A DNA stretch of 28,265 bases from Priapulus caudatus. Its lineage: Eukaryota > Priapulida > Priapulimorpha > Priapulimorphida > Priapulidae. The translations under genes and the position numbers were made by a program. The stretch is from the NCBI RefSeq assembly GCF_000485595.1, contig NW_014578864.1, positions 1 through 28,265 on the forward strand. The letters run 5' to 3'. The notes below the pieces were generated by a model. The model searched no databases, was not told the origin of the DNA, and saw only the letters and a list, made by a program, of their open reading frames with translations. How positions within the stretch are numbered: position 1 is the stretch's first letter; each line of letters begins with the position of its first letter. Below are positions 1-10,333 of this stretch, piece after piece.

Positions 1-2585
1 GTTTCCTATTGCATCGAAACCAAAAAGTCGCGTCGGTAGGTATGGAATTTATTTTTATTTTATTTTTAATTTTTTTAATTTCTTTGGTTCCTAATATCCC
101 TCTGATGCATGCTATACAGTGGTGTAATACGGCTCGGATAATTAGTAAGAAAGTCCCATAACAGTGTTTGCTAGAAAAAATCGTACAAGTTTATGTCTGT
201 CAGAGGTTTCAAAGTAAATTTTTTGGGGGGAGGGGAACTTTAGGGTCAGCCCTAATAATCTAGGACGGTGGAAACACACCTATTTTTTTGTTGGGCTAAT
301 AACAAAGTAGTATGGGAACATATAGTCAGATAGTCACAGATATCGGCTAATAATAGCAATTTAGCGACGCTCTTATGTACTGAGAGCAAATTTGTTTGTA
401 GCTACTGTCGCTATGATACTAGGTACAAAATCTGTAGCTGATACAACATGGCTACAAATCTGCTACATGTATATAGTGTTGTTTATCTGTAGCTGATACA
501 ATGGTTACAAATCTGCTAGACATCTATATATAGTGTTGTTTATTTGTAGCCAATACAATGGCCACAAATCTACTACAGATATATATAGTGCTGTTTATCT
601 GTGACCAATACCAGGGCTGCCATCATTCGATAAGTTTGAGAGTGAGATTAGCGAGGGAGCAGAGTGACCGAGCCAGTGGGTGGGTTAAACTGTAACTATA
701 ATGGGATTGGGGGGGGATTAATGGGGTAACGGGTCGAGACTCTACAGGAATCCTGCACGGATAGTCCAATCTCCTAAATGCGCACCTAAATCCGACAACA
801 ATTCTCGTGAGGATGCTATATGTTCTGCATTCACTACGTCATCGAGCTAATCCCCCAGACGAAGAAGAAGAAGAGCGAAAGAGCTACATCGTAATAATAT
901 AATTTCACTGTACATACATAGCCACGGATTCGGAATAATTTATTAACACAGTAAAATACTCGCGAATTGCCTGAGCAGCACACGAAATGTAATTTTTCGT
1001 ACCCGTTATAGCATAACGCGTGTATTGGTCAAATTCACCGTCAAAGGAGAAGAAGCATAGAATATAAAGCCTATTGATGAAGTAGGTCTACAGCGCGAGA
1101 CGACGGCATCGCCGATTTTTTCAAGTAGACCTCGAACGTTGCAAATTTAGGGTAAGCCGAATTCGGCGAATTATTAACCCAGGAAACAAATGCAGAGATG
1201 CCAACACATATTTGTAGCAATCTGTAGTTTCTGGCCATCAAATTAGTCAGTTTCGAGGGTCACGTAGTGACACCAGGAACCGATTTGCTAGTGGGGTCGC
1301 CGGCCATGCCCCCGAAAAATTTTGATTCTGAATCAATTTCCTGCATTTCTGAGGTCAAAAATGACAATAATATTGACAAAAATGAACAATAATTGACCAA
1401 CATTTGTTTTTTCCGATCACATTCACAATTCGTAATCGATACAAGCTCGTCGTCAGTGGTGCAAAAGGAATAGAAATTCGTATAAAATACGGATAAATCG
1501 CTAGTGGTTAGCGGCAGATGCATACTATGCATTAAACCTCACTCATGTCGTCACGTTAATAAGGATATTTAATTAAATGGGACAAACGAGGCTAAAACAG
1601 CTCAGGGCCCGAAAGGCGTACGTCTAACGCACGGTCATGCGTGCCATTTATGAGTTACGGATTGCCGATACCCATTTGGTCTATAGCCACGAACCATATC
1701 CGAGAAACCGAGCGAATTCACATTTTAAATAAACAAAGATGGCTATGGATCGTGTTTACGATATAAGCTTAGCTGCATACTATCTGCATTTTCTGTTATT
1801 CGTCCGCCGTTGTGTTGCGTTTTTTTTGTGGTGTGTTTTTTGATTAAACCGCGATTACTGGCGCGTTTTATGTGGTAAGACCGTAATATCAGTGCTTGAC
1901 AACATCGGTCAGCCGAAAGGCGTGCGACAACAAAATCGTTTTATTGGGCACCAGAAATTTATTCTACGGCCCCAAAATGACAAGTGCTAGCCGCGAATTT
2001 TCACTGCCATTTTTTCGAGGTTAAAATTATAAATCATAACCATAACGACACATATTAATATGATACATGTGTATGCAGTATGTATAGTTGGCGCCACAAG
2101 CCTTGTATGTTATTGTAGGCGCCCTACTGTGAATGGGCCGGCGTGCCTTCTCTTAACTCGAATAAAGAAAAATTGTGAACACATAATGAAGTTTTCTTCT
2201 CGGCTTTGAAAAAAAACAAATGGCGACGCTCTTTAAAAAAAACTCCACGCGTCGCGCCATGATTCTTATCTTTCGGAGCTCGCTCGTTGCTCACAACGAG
2301 AACCGTGACTACATCCCCGCATGTCGGTTACTACCAAGGAGCTACCATATACACTGTATACACATAAAACACATATAACTGTTATACTGTAGCTTCTTGG
2401 TACTACCATCATTTCGATGGTCTGAGCGTCGGAGCCCTGAGCTCGATTTATCGCAATCAGATAGCCCAGGATGAGAATGCACAATGTTGTTGTTTTCAGC
2501 TCGGGTCCAGCGTGCCGCGCAGGCCGGTCAGCGTCCAGGCGATGCCTGTCAGGGGGGTTCAGGGGCCTGTTTAATTACGTACTAT
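1..2585. other. AT-rich intergenic DNA, no gene seen
   Basis: No open frame here looks like a protein. The longest minus-strand frames (1260-1532 and 2266-2484) are low in complexity or lack any motif I recognise. The only structure I can support is the tandem repeat at 425-612, listed separately. Short homopolymer runs occur near 40-80. Confidence 0.55.
425..612. repeat. Tandem repeat, unit ~55-57 bp, about 3.3 copies
   Basis: The phrase tctgtagctgataca recurs with small changes at 431, 486, 543 and (shortened) 598. Each copy continues with a gctacaaatctgctaca-like stretch and then tatatagtgttgttt. The period is 55 to 57 bases. Copies differ at several positions, so the array is not very recent. 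No coding frame runs through it. Confidence 0.85.
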
Positions 2586-2589
2586 GACA

Positions 2590-3420
2590 ATGTATTCTAA
2601 ACAGACGCGCGACCAACTGCACGCTTTATTTGCTACGTCCGAAAAAAACAGAACGTCGTTGCGCGAGAAGTGAAAACAGTTCTGACCCTACCGTTTCCTC
2701 CCTACGTAGTCATGAGGGCACACCGAGCGTATTTTTTCGCCGGAACCGATCGCGGCGAATTTTAAAATCGCTGCGAAAAACTCGCCCCGTGCATGGCCCG
2801 TCTCACTGTCGAGCGACGATTTCGTACGCCCGTACGAAATCCGCCACCTCGTATAAAAAATGTTAGATATTTTCGGCGCGATATTCTACTCCGGCGGATC
2901 GATCCGCATAGAATTGCTCGTCGCGGGCCCGTGTCCGGCGTATTTGTACCGAGCGAATCCAACGGCAATCGGCCCACGTGTTGTTGATATCATGTGCTCC
3001 GTCGAGTGGCGTACGCGATACCCTATCAAATTCGCTACGTGTGCCTCCCTTCGGATCGAGCGTATAAATTCGCTGACTGCATTTTTAATCCGTCGCGATC
3101 CGGGCGAAAAAATACGCTCGTGGCCGCCTAGCTCTAGTACTAATACGCCTCGCGTAGCGCTGCCGCGAGGCTATCGTACGCCCTGCGGCAACTGTACGTG
3201 CAGCTAGAGCCTAGTGTGGCCCTAGCCTACCCACTGAAACCGGTCGCCATGAGGCCTGGCCCGCGCTACTTCATAAAACGGAGCCCGCAAGGTCACGCGT
3301 GCCGGCGGCGGTCTGACGCGGACGCGTTTTCGATCGATCGCGTACTATACGGGATCCGCCTGCGTAGCACGCGGCACACATAACACACAACACGTACGTG
3401 CGGCTACGTCTGACATCTCA
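2590..3420. other. CpG-dense block without a convincing gene
   Basis: CG dinucleotides are packed through this stretch (for example around 2740-2900 and 3290-3370), in contrast to the AT-rich sequence on both sides. Three short plus-strand frames (2630-2866, 2860-3207, 3198-3383) overlap in three different phases. Their translations are rich in Arg, Ser and Pro with no motif I recognise, as expected of non-coding CpG-rich DNA. It could be an unmethylated CpG island, the 5' end of an unannotated gene, or foreign DNA of high CpG content. I cannot choose between these. Confidence 0.5.
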
Positions 3421-3677
3421 ACAGTGAACTAAAACCCCCGTGTCTGATAGTAGACCGAACTATATACAGTAGGAACACGCCCGTGTCCGCCGAGGGTTGC
3501 GAAATAAATCGAAATCTGAGCACTTGTTTTCGCTGTGTAACCCGCCGAACAGACAATTGTACTGCGCCCAAAGATCTTTATTTTGGGCCTGTTAATATTT
3601 TTTTGTGATTTTTTAGTCGCCTCAGCAGCAGTTTTGGTCGCAATTGGCGCCCGGGCGACCCGGCTCTGTGTCGAGCC

Positions 3678-3716
3678 ACCATTTTTGTCGCGATAGAATG
3701 CGCCACTACGCTATAA
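3678..3716 (+). repeat. Dispersed repeat, copy A (pairs with 27666-27705)
   Basis: About 39 bases are nearly identical to 27666-27705. Both contain a T-run, then gtc..cgatag, then gcgccactacgctata. The copies are 24 kb apart in the same orientation. This suggests a shared mobile-element terminus or other interspersed repeat. Confidence 0.6.
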
Positions 3717-3739
3717 TAAACTGGTGAGTGCTAGTGAGC

Positions 3740-4530
3740 CGACTGTCGCATATATATATAATTTATGCCGAGAATAACTATATATATATACTAATGATGC
3801 GCAAATAATACATCTGTATGCATATATATAAGACCAACATGTAATATACTATATTACACTATATATAGATATTACTATGAATGTGTAATATAATAAATAT
3901 ATATATATAGTAAAAACCAACACAAAACACACACACTCTAATAATATATATCATCTAAACTCCTCAATATACACTACCACACAGAGATTATGTGTATATA
4001 TATATATACTATACATATATACCAAAATAAATTCATACAGAGGAAAGAAATAACACGAGAAGAAGAAGACATACTATAAAAACCAACAACACACACTGTA
4101 ACAACCACCAATTCACATTTCACTAAACTATAATATATAATAATACATTAAAACTACAATAAAAAAATAACTAATGGAAGAGTATAACCGACTAGCACTA
4201 TAACAAGCGCAATATCGTACACAATTAGAGGACATAAAATCATCCCAATCTCACAGCGAGAAGGCTCTTCGAGACATGGAGTGCGAACTGAGTGCGACCA
4301 CACCCCCACAACACACACGTAAAAAAGACATAAAAAAATAAAAAAATAAAAAAATCAAAATAAAATAATGCGACCACACAGCGCGGAGACTTGCTGGAGA
4401 GCGAAACTAGGGACTCTATATATAATTCGTATAGTATTCACAAGAGATATAGTATATAATATAATATATAAGAACAAATATAATAACAACAACATGTAAA
4501 ACGACAAACAACAACTAATTAACTATAGAA
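3740..4530. repeat. AT-rich simple-sequence region
   Basis: Many short (TA)n blocks (around 3750, 3780, 3825, 3895 and 4000), ACAC runs near 3925 and an (A5T)n-like stretch at 4323-4345 make up most of this region. No coding frame survives. It separates the CpG-dense block from the repeat-bracketed block that begins near 4.88 kb. Confidence 0.75.
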
Positions 4531-4883
4531 ATGGGGCAAGATATGTGTATATAGAGCACAAGGCTTTCGACTGTGCGACTGGTGCGACGACGTATGTTAA
4601 GACATGATGAATATACAATCGCCTTTGCGACGCACACACTGCTGGAGACTTGCTGGACAGTGGAGATAGGGATGTATATACCTCTTATGATTGCCGGACA
4701 AGCGCAGCACAGCACGCCTGTACATAATTATGCAGAGATAAGAGGCTGGGATTTTTTCATGCAGTGTGGCATAGCCCTTGCGTGTAAGGGGTGGGGGGCT
4801 GGGGTGGAGTCACGCTGCTTGATCCGGAAGCGTGGTATAACGTGTGTATAATTGTGTATGTAACGGTGTGTATGTGACAGAAG

Positions 4884-4987
4884 TATGAATGAATGTAAGT
4901 GGCGAATGGGAGCGGTGGGTGTGTGAACGCGCAGCGGCGTGTTAGCATGCCGTAATGATATCATGCATGTGTATCATGAAAGGCGCA
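4884..4987 (+). repeat. Direct repeat copy 1 (pairs with 6158-6269)
   Basis: The order tatgaatgaatg, aagtggcgaatggg, cgcagcggc, gttagcatgc and aaaggcgc is shared with 6158-6269 in the same orientation, with substitutions and small indels. The two copies bracket the (TG)n and TCC/GGA block, so the intervening simple sequence may be the core of one larger repeated unit. Confidence 0.75.
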
Positions 4988-5098
4988 CCACCGACCAACA
5001 ACAATATGAGACAAGAGCACGCCCAAAAAATTGAGCGTACCGGTAGCTCCCTACCACCGTCAACATAATTTGTAACGGAAATAGTACTATGATGAAGA

Positions 5099-5100
<2 letters not shown>

Positions 5101-5140
<40 letters not shown>

Positions 5141-5190
5141 TGTGCGTGCGTGCGTCAGTGCGTGGGTGCGTCCGTGTGTGTGTGTGTAAA
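5101..5190 (+). repeat. (TG)n microsatellite
   Basis: An uninterrupted (GT)n run covers about 5102-5136, then degenerate TGTG/TGCG units continue to about 5187. Purine-pyrimidine alternation of this length is a typical Z-DNA-prone dinucleotide repeat. Confidence 0.95.
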
Positions 5191-5248
5191 CGCGTGTAAC
5201 TGTCTCGAAGGGGTAAGGGGTAAGGGGAAAGGTGAAGGACTCGCGCGC

Positions 5249-6130
5249 CGCACCGCGCCCTCCCCTACCTCCTCCCTCCCCCACCTCCTCTCCTCATCCT
5301 CTCCTCTCCTCCTCCTCTCCTCTCCTCCTCCTCCACCTCATCTCTTCCTCCTCCTCCACCCTCTCCCCCTCCTCCCCCTCCTCCTCTTCCACCTTCTCCC
5401 CCCTCTTCCTCTTCCACCTTCTCCCCCCTCCCTCCTCCACCACCTTCACCTCCTCTTCTTCCTCCTCACTCCTCCCTCTCTCTCTCCTCTACCTCCTCTC
5501 CTCTCTCTCCTCCCTCCTCCTCCTCCTCCTCCTCCTCCTCCTTCTCCTCGACCTTCTCCCCCCTCCTCCTCCTCCTCCATCTTTTCCCCCTCCTCATCCT
5601 CCACCACGTTCTCCCCCTCCTCCTCCTCCTCCTCCTCTCCCTTCTCCTCGACCTTCTCCCCTCTCCTCCTTCTCCTCCATCTTTCCCCTCCTCATCCTCA
5701 CACGTCTCCCTCCTCCTCCTCTCCTCCTCCTCTCCCTCCCCTCCTCCACCCCCCTCCTCCTCCTCCTCCTCCTCCTCCTCCACCACTCCCTACCTTCTTC
5801 CCCCTCCCTCCTCCACCACCTTCTTCTCCTCCTCGACCCAGGGAGGAGGTGGAGGAGGAGGAGGAGAGGAGGTGGAGGAGGAGGAGGAGGAGGAGGGGGA
5901 TAACGTGGTGGAGGATGAGGAGGGGGAAAAGATGGAGGAGGAGGAGGAGGAGGGGGTGGAGGAGGAGAGGAGGAGAGGAGGTAGAGGAGGAGAAGGAGGA
6001 GGAGGAGGAGGAGGAGGAGAGGAGGTGAAGGAGGAGGAGGGGATGAGAACTGGGGGAGAAGGTGGTAGAGGAGGACGCGGGGGGGGAGAGCAAGGTGGCA
6101 AGAAGCGAGAGAGGAGGGGGGAGAAGCGTG
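5249..6130. repeat. Polypyrimidine then polypurine giant imperfect inverted repeat (TCC)n/(GGA)n
   Basis: From about 5249 to 5840 the + strand is almost entirely C and T in TCC-type triplets. At about 5838-5841 it switches abruptly to G and A in GGA-type triplets, which run to about 6130. The two halves are reverse complements in composition and motif (cctcctcctccacc against ggtggaggaggagg), so a single strand could fold into a very long hairpin. Each half is also a candidate for triplex (H-DNA). The long open frames here are repeat translations (poly Pro/Ser/Leu or Glu/Arg/Gly) and are not called as genes. Confidence 0.92.
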
Positions 6131-6157
6131 ACCGTACGGTCGATGTCACATGCAAAA

Positions 6158-6269
6158 TATGAATGAGTGCGAAGTGGCGAATGGGCGGCGGGCTGTATAA
6201 TGTGGCGGGCGAGCGCAGCGGCCTGCTAGCATGCTGTACACATCGATCGATGTGTACATCAAAGGCGCC
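6158..6269 (+). repeat. Direct repeat copy 2 (pairs with 4884-4987)
   Basis: This is the second copy of the repeat described at 4884-4987. It is slightly longer and carries a perfect palindrome near its 3' end, where copy 1 has only a diverged, imperfect version. Confidence 0.75.
6235..6258. repeat. Perfect 24-bp palindrome
   Basis: The 24 bases read the same on both strands, with half-site tgtacacatcga. It lies inside direct repeat copy 2. The equivalent part of copy 1 (around 4947-4976) is only partly self-complementary. Confidence 0.9.
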
Positions 6270-6338
6270 GCGGAGCTATGGCCTTGAGGCTCCGACTGTT
6301 TGACGTTGTAGGAAACGTAGATAGGAATGTGTGTGTGC

Positions 6339-6705
6339 TCCCTACTCCCTAACCCTAACCCCTACCCCTACCTACCCTACCCTACTCCCTACCCTACCCT
6401 ACCTACTCTACCCTACCCTTCCTACGCTACCATACTCTACCCTACCCTACCTACTCTACCTAACCCTACCCTACCCTACCCTATCCTACCCTACCCTACC
6501 GAACCCTAACCCTACCCTACTCCTAACCCTAACCCTAACCCTAACCTAACCCTAACCCTAACCTAACCTATCCCTAAAAAATCCCTAACCCTACCCTAAC
6601 CCTACCCTAACCCTAACCCTAACCCTAACCCTAACCCTAACCCTAACCCTAACCTAACCTAACCATACCCTACCCTAACCCTAACCCTTAACACTAACCC
6701 TAACT
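6339..6705 (-). repeat. Degenerate interstitial telomere-like array (CCCTAA)n
   Basis: The first ~150 bases are mostly CCCTA and CCTAC variants. From about 6505 the units become CCCTAA, with a clean run at about 6601-6650, and they degrade again before 6705. The C-rich strand is on +, so the G-rich strand TTAGGG is on -. TTAGGG is the telomeric repeat of most metazoans. The mixed units and flanking unique DNA argue for an interstitial array over a chromosome end. Confidence 0.93.
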
Positions 6706-6970
6706 ATATAGACTGACTGAGTATATAGACTGTCGATGTTGCGGCGAGACACAGGAACGTGCGTATTTAGAATATACCAACAGAACACAAGCACCATCTG
6801 TGCATGAACTAGATATATATAATATAATATAAGATAAGATAATTAGAAAAGAATATAATAGAAAGACATATAATAGAGCAACATATGTATACATATATAT
6901 ATATACTACAAGTGTGGCGTTATATGTATAGAAGATGAAAGAGCAGAAGTACGCAAAAGCAAGGCACGAT

Positions 6971-6995
6971 ATGGGGGTGTAAACGCTACTGTGAG
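6971..6995 (+). repeat. Short direct repeat copy 1 (pairs with 7456-7480)
   Basis: Including the six bases before it, 28 of 31 positions match the copy 485 bases downstream. The core is gtgtaaacgctact. Confidence 0.65.
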
Positions 6996-7455
6996 ATCCT
7001 TGGCCGCAGGCCGGCCGGCCAGCGTGGGCAGAGTGGGAAATAGTCGCCACCGACGCTAGATGGCAGTAGCGATCAGTGGGAGTACAATGGCGGAATGATT
7101 ACATGAAATGCTGCGATTTGATTGTGCGTTTGCGGAAAATGGCCAAGGGCAACGTTGATTCAGGTTATTGACAGTGGAGACGAAGTTATATGACCGCGTA
7201 AGTGGTCCGGGCAACGTCGACGAGAAATGTGACGACCGCAGGACATGAATGGCCACTGAAATGGCGTGAAATACGCGAGCCGTGAAATCGTGACAAATGG
7301 TCAAAACAAGGTGAAGTGGCCGGGTGAAACGACGTATTGTCGCGCCTTTGCGACAACAAATGGCCCCTTTCTTGCTCGAAATTAGTTCACAACACCTTCA
7401 AGATGACCTCTGTCAATTTTTAAGACTGTACCCCCACATTAACCAAACTCACGAC

Positions 7456-7480
7456 ATGGGTGTGTAAACGCTACTTTGAG
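7456..7480 (+). repeat. Short direct repeat copy 2 (pairs with 6971-6995)
   Basis: Second copy of the gtgtaaacgctact-containing repeat. The pair brackets about 460 bases that could be a short element or a duplication product. Confidence 0.65.
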
Positions 7481-7838
7481 CAAAATATCAGTGATAGTTT
7501 GATGAGTAGTGAAAATTTACCTGCTCCTGCTGGGCGCTGCCATTTTGGAAAATCGTCAGTGACGCCTGGTGGTAAATATCCGCATTATTACTTCTCACAT
7601 ATGTGTACAGTATGTGTTAAAAATTTCAGAAATGGAAAAAAGTTGTGAAACTCAAAGTATGTACACAAATGTGGACGCGATGCAACAAAGGGGGGGGGCA
7701 CAATTATGTGGGCACAATTATGGCATAGGCATCTCATCAGGGGATTCTCTTAGTGTAGAAAAGATACAAGAGATAAAAGACTTTATGTTCAGACTCTTTG
7801 TAGGGTGTGTGTTTAATATCGTTTACGAGCGAGCTCTC

Positions 7839-7907
7839 ATGGCTCCATAGTGTACAAACAAGTGCATATGGCTACATAGTGTACAAGCAAGCGTCGATGG
7901 CTCCATT
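7839..7907 (+). repeat. 29-bp tandem repeat, ~2.4 copies
   Basis: The block atggctccatagtgtacaa starts at 7839, 7868 and (partial) 7897, an exact 29-base period with a few substitutions. Confidence 0.8.
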
Positions 7908-8418
7908 ATCATAATCATATTCTACAGCTTATTCTTTTGAATCTGCCCAACTTATGGGTATCTCAATGCTAAATGCAAAATAGCTTGCTTACTTACGATT
8001 GTGGAGACGTTTCAAAATATAAGCGAACTCTTCTTAACACTGTGCCCCCGCTATCACCCAAACCCGGTCAGGATAGAACTAAAAATACATCCACTGGTCA
8101 AAATATGTTTCTCTGATGCCAAAACTGATCACAACTGCAAAAATGTGTTTTTGGCCCGCTTTACCTTGTTTTTGAAGTTGTATCAAATTTGCTACATTGG
8201 TAAATAACGGAAAATGCTAACATAGCCAAGTTTGAAATTTGTTAAAATATATTAGTTTTTAATCATTCATAAGACTGTTGTAATAATTCAAATCAATATT
8301 ATTTTTGTTACAATCAACATATCAATGATAAATGCATTAATTATACAAATACAGATGAAGAGCAATTTTTGTTCACTATATTCAAGCATCAGCCCTTGTC
8401 TTGTCTCATATGGAACAG

Positions 8419-9209
8419 TTATTTTTCATGGAATGCAACAACGCAGTTTCTGCTTTTGTTAAGACACAGATAAACTTGACACTTTTTGCATTTAATTTAT
8501 GAAACTCCATCTGGGCAGTACTTCCACCGCTGACGTGCACGTTTAGCAGGAACTGGCCAGTGGTCAAGTTTGTCATACCTGACATCATTAGGCGTGTTCA
8601 CACACAAGAAAAACCGCGCTGCTCATCCCGCTAATAGCGGAGATAATAGTGAGCTAATTGTGTCGTTGTTCACACAGGCGGAAATATCTCGCTAATCGCC
8701 GAGTGGGATAACACGCCGCGGTGCAAATAAGCGCAGTGGGAAGTGTTCTTTGCAGCGCGCTATTTTGAGCGTGATTTAGTGAGCTAATTGCGTTCACACT
8801 TGTAAAAAGCTCGGTTTTTCGAGCGGGCTGCAAAAACCGTGTTTTGCAGCTCGCTAATTCGCGCCAGTGTGAACGCATCTATTGACTGGATCATTTTGCT
8901 TCAATTTCTTTATCGGGCATGACCTGGATTCGATTGAAGGCCTGCCGCGAAATGGTGTGCCACATTTACATAATGCCTGTGCTACCATGGCCTGAAATGT
9001 TTTAAGTGGCATTGTCTTCTGCATGCCATCTAATATTGTGCAGTCTCGCCGGTAAAGGAACCATGCATTGACAAGAGCAATTGTGAGTGTGTGATAAAAT
9101 ACGTACAAGTACCACCTTTTGCTCTTCAATTGATATCGGTGTAATCGGTATATATTCACATCATATCTAACAAATCGACACCACCCATTGGCTTGTTATA
9201 CTTGACAAC
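8419..9209 (-). pseudogene. piggyBac transposase C-terminal relic
   Basis: The minus-strand translation carries piggyBac (DDE_Tnp_1_7) hallmarks. First comes VVKYNKPMGGVDLLDM at about 9209-9162. Then comes KSKRWYLYVFYHTL with VNAWFLYRRD at about 9124-9040, and a RGRPSIESR linker near 8930. After the MITE, the frame resumes with NDVRYDKLDHWP and ends in a Cys-rich tail (YCPDGVS, IKCKKCQVYLCL, SRNCVVAFH). piggyBac transposases cut at TTAA and use such a C-terminal Cys-rich domain to bind the element ends. Damage: a one-base frame break near 9160 just before the NIYRL segment, an in-frame TAA at 8497-8499 inside the Cys-rich tail, and a 291-bp insertion at 8590-8880. The N-terminal two thirds, including the catalytic aspartates, are missing. 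It is not functional. Confidence 0.88.
8590..8880. mobile_element. 291-bp MITE inserted in the piggyBac relic
   Basis: The ends are imperfect 14-bp inverted repeats (aggcgtgttcacac at 8590-8603 and the complement of agatgcgttcacac at 8867-8880; 11 of 14 match). A 3-bp duplication ATT flanks them (8587-8589 and 8881-8883). Removing the insert and one ATT rejoins the piggyBac frame (PVN then DVRYD), which fixes the boundaries independently. Internally agtgagctaattg occurs at 8648-8660 and 8778-8790, each followed by a gttcacac end motif, so the element has internal duplication. It has no coding capacity. A 3-bp duplication suits a PIF/Harbinger-type mobiliser, but ATT is not the usual TWA, so the family is uncertain. 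Confidence 0.85.
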
Positions 9210-9466
9210 TAGAAATTTACCCGAGTTGAGAGTGAAATGGGAAGGAGGGGCAATGTTCAGTGTGCGTGTGTAAGTTGGGATTTTGTGTTGCTGGCACTAC
9301 TGATGAGAGCAACAACGAAGGAGGGAATCAGATTTTGTTCTGTTTTTGGTTGTACTGTGTTTAGATGAATAAAGAAGCGTGGAATTTTGTTTGATAATTG
9401 AGTTTTATTTTTATTTATAGGCCATACATGTATGATGAAAACATTAGTGCTGGCGACATATGTGGC

Positions 9467-10333
9467 GACATATGCTGGTTTGATTGTAAATTGACGACGT
9501 TTGAAGTCAAATGACAGCCCATAGTCTGATGGAACCATTGTAATCCTTGGGATGAAGACGTTGGTGCTACTTTTTTCCCAGTCATGATTTCTGCTTCAAT
9601 AACGCGTGGTGAGAGGTTGACAATGCGCAGGCGTGTGCCATTGAGTAATCCATTTTTGGGGTCCAAGTTTCTCAGTAGGATTACTGGTGTGTTTTTGTGT
9701 AGTGTTAGTTTGTGTGGTGGGAGTCCGGAAGGCAGCAATGAATTGAGGAATTCGATTGGGTAGAGGTAATGCTGTGTAGTGTCGGCGACCGAGTCTGCAC
9801 TGAGATAGGTTGTCGTGTGTTGTGATTGTTTTCTTATGATGATGTTGTTGATGTTGTCGACATTTTCATTTGTAGTGCATAGTATTGCTGTTTTGTAGTC
9901 AATGCTATTTAAGTTCGGGAAAACATCATTGATGAGTTGTGCGAGTCCTCCATGTATGAGGTCGATGCATATTTGTGGTGGCAGTCGAATCATGCATGGG
10001 CCAATGTTTGGGTGGGTTGATTCCTTGCCATCTCCAATGTCGATGAGGAGTTTCTGGAATTCATCTGCGTTATGAGATTGAGAAGTGTTGAGTCGATCGT
10101 TAAGTGGAAGAGATGCACATGTTGCCAAAGGAAGGAGTTTTTCAAGTTGCTGGCAACAATGTCTGCTTTGCGGCCATGTGTTATAACTGATAGTATTTGG
10201 CGAAAATCGCCTCCAAGAAGTATGGTCTTGCCTCTAAATGGTATTTTGTCATCAACGTCCATGAGATCACAGAGGGCTCTATGAAATGCTTTGAAGACGT
10301 ATTTGTGCATCATGGGGGCTTCATCCCATATCC
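9467..10333 (-). pseudogene. PIF1-like helicase relic (Helitron type)
   Basis: The minus-strand frame starts at about 10333 with IWDEAPMMHK (Walker B-type DEA), followed by FRGKTILLGGDFRQILSV (PIF1 motif with GGDFRQ) and KAFHRALCDLMD between them. The middle part has PPQICIDLIHG, NVDNINNIIIRK, LPSGLPPHKLTL, PVILLRNLDPKNGLLNGTRL and SPRVIEAEIMTGKK. The end has PSDYGLSFDFKRRQFTIKPAY. This order matches the SF1 PIF1 helicase domain fused to Rep in Helitron transposases. The reading frame shifts twice, near 10100 and near 9540, and the usual final motif (SQGQT) is lost after KPAY. The Walker A region and the Rep/HUH domain are absent. An AAAG at 10334-10337 could be an intron acceptor. A cellular PIF1 is less likely because the loop sequences resemble the Helitron branch, but that judgement is from memory. 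Confidence 0.85.

Larger units (their letters stand above)
6710..8400. other. Gene-poor stretch
   Basis: No protein family is recognised here. Open frames (for example 7056-7304 minus and 7569-7850 plus) have no motif. The stretch holds an AT-rich simple sequence near 6812-6910, the direct-repeat pair 6971-6995 / 7456-7480 and the 29-bp tandem repeat at 7839-7907. Confidence 0.5.

Noticed and set aside
2630-3383. Three overlapping Arg-rich plus-strand frames in the CpG-dense block
   Set aside because: All three lie in different phases without motifs. GC-rich, CpG-rich DNA gives long stop-free Arg/Ser/Pro frames by chance.
5102-6155. Long open frames (up to 308 codons) on both strands
   Set aside because: They are translations of (TG)n, TCC and GGA repeats (poly Pro/Ser/Leu or Glu/Arg/Gly) with open frames in several phases at once. 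That is a composition effect and no evidence of a gene.
6327-6549. Plus-strand frames rich in Tyr/Pro/Thr/Leu
   Set aside because: They translate the CCCTAA-type array.
7536-7560. Minus-strand mini-exon MAAPSRSR followed by a GTAAAT donor
   Set aside because: Only eight codons, with no partner exon and no promoter evidence. Too little to call.
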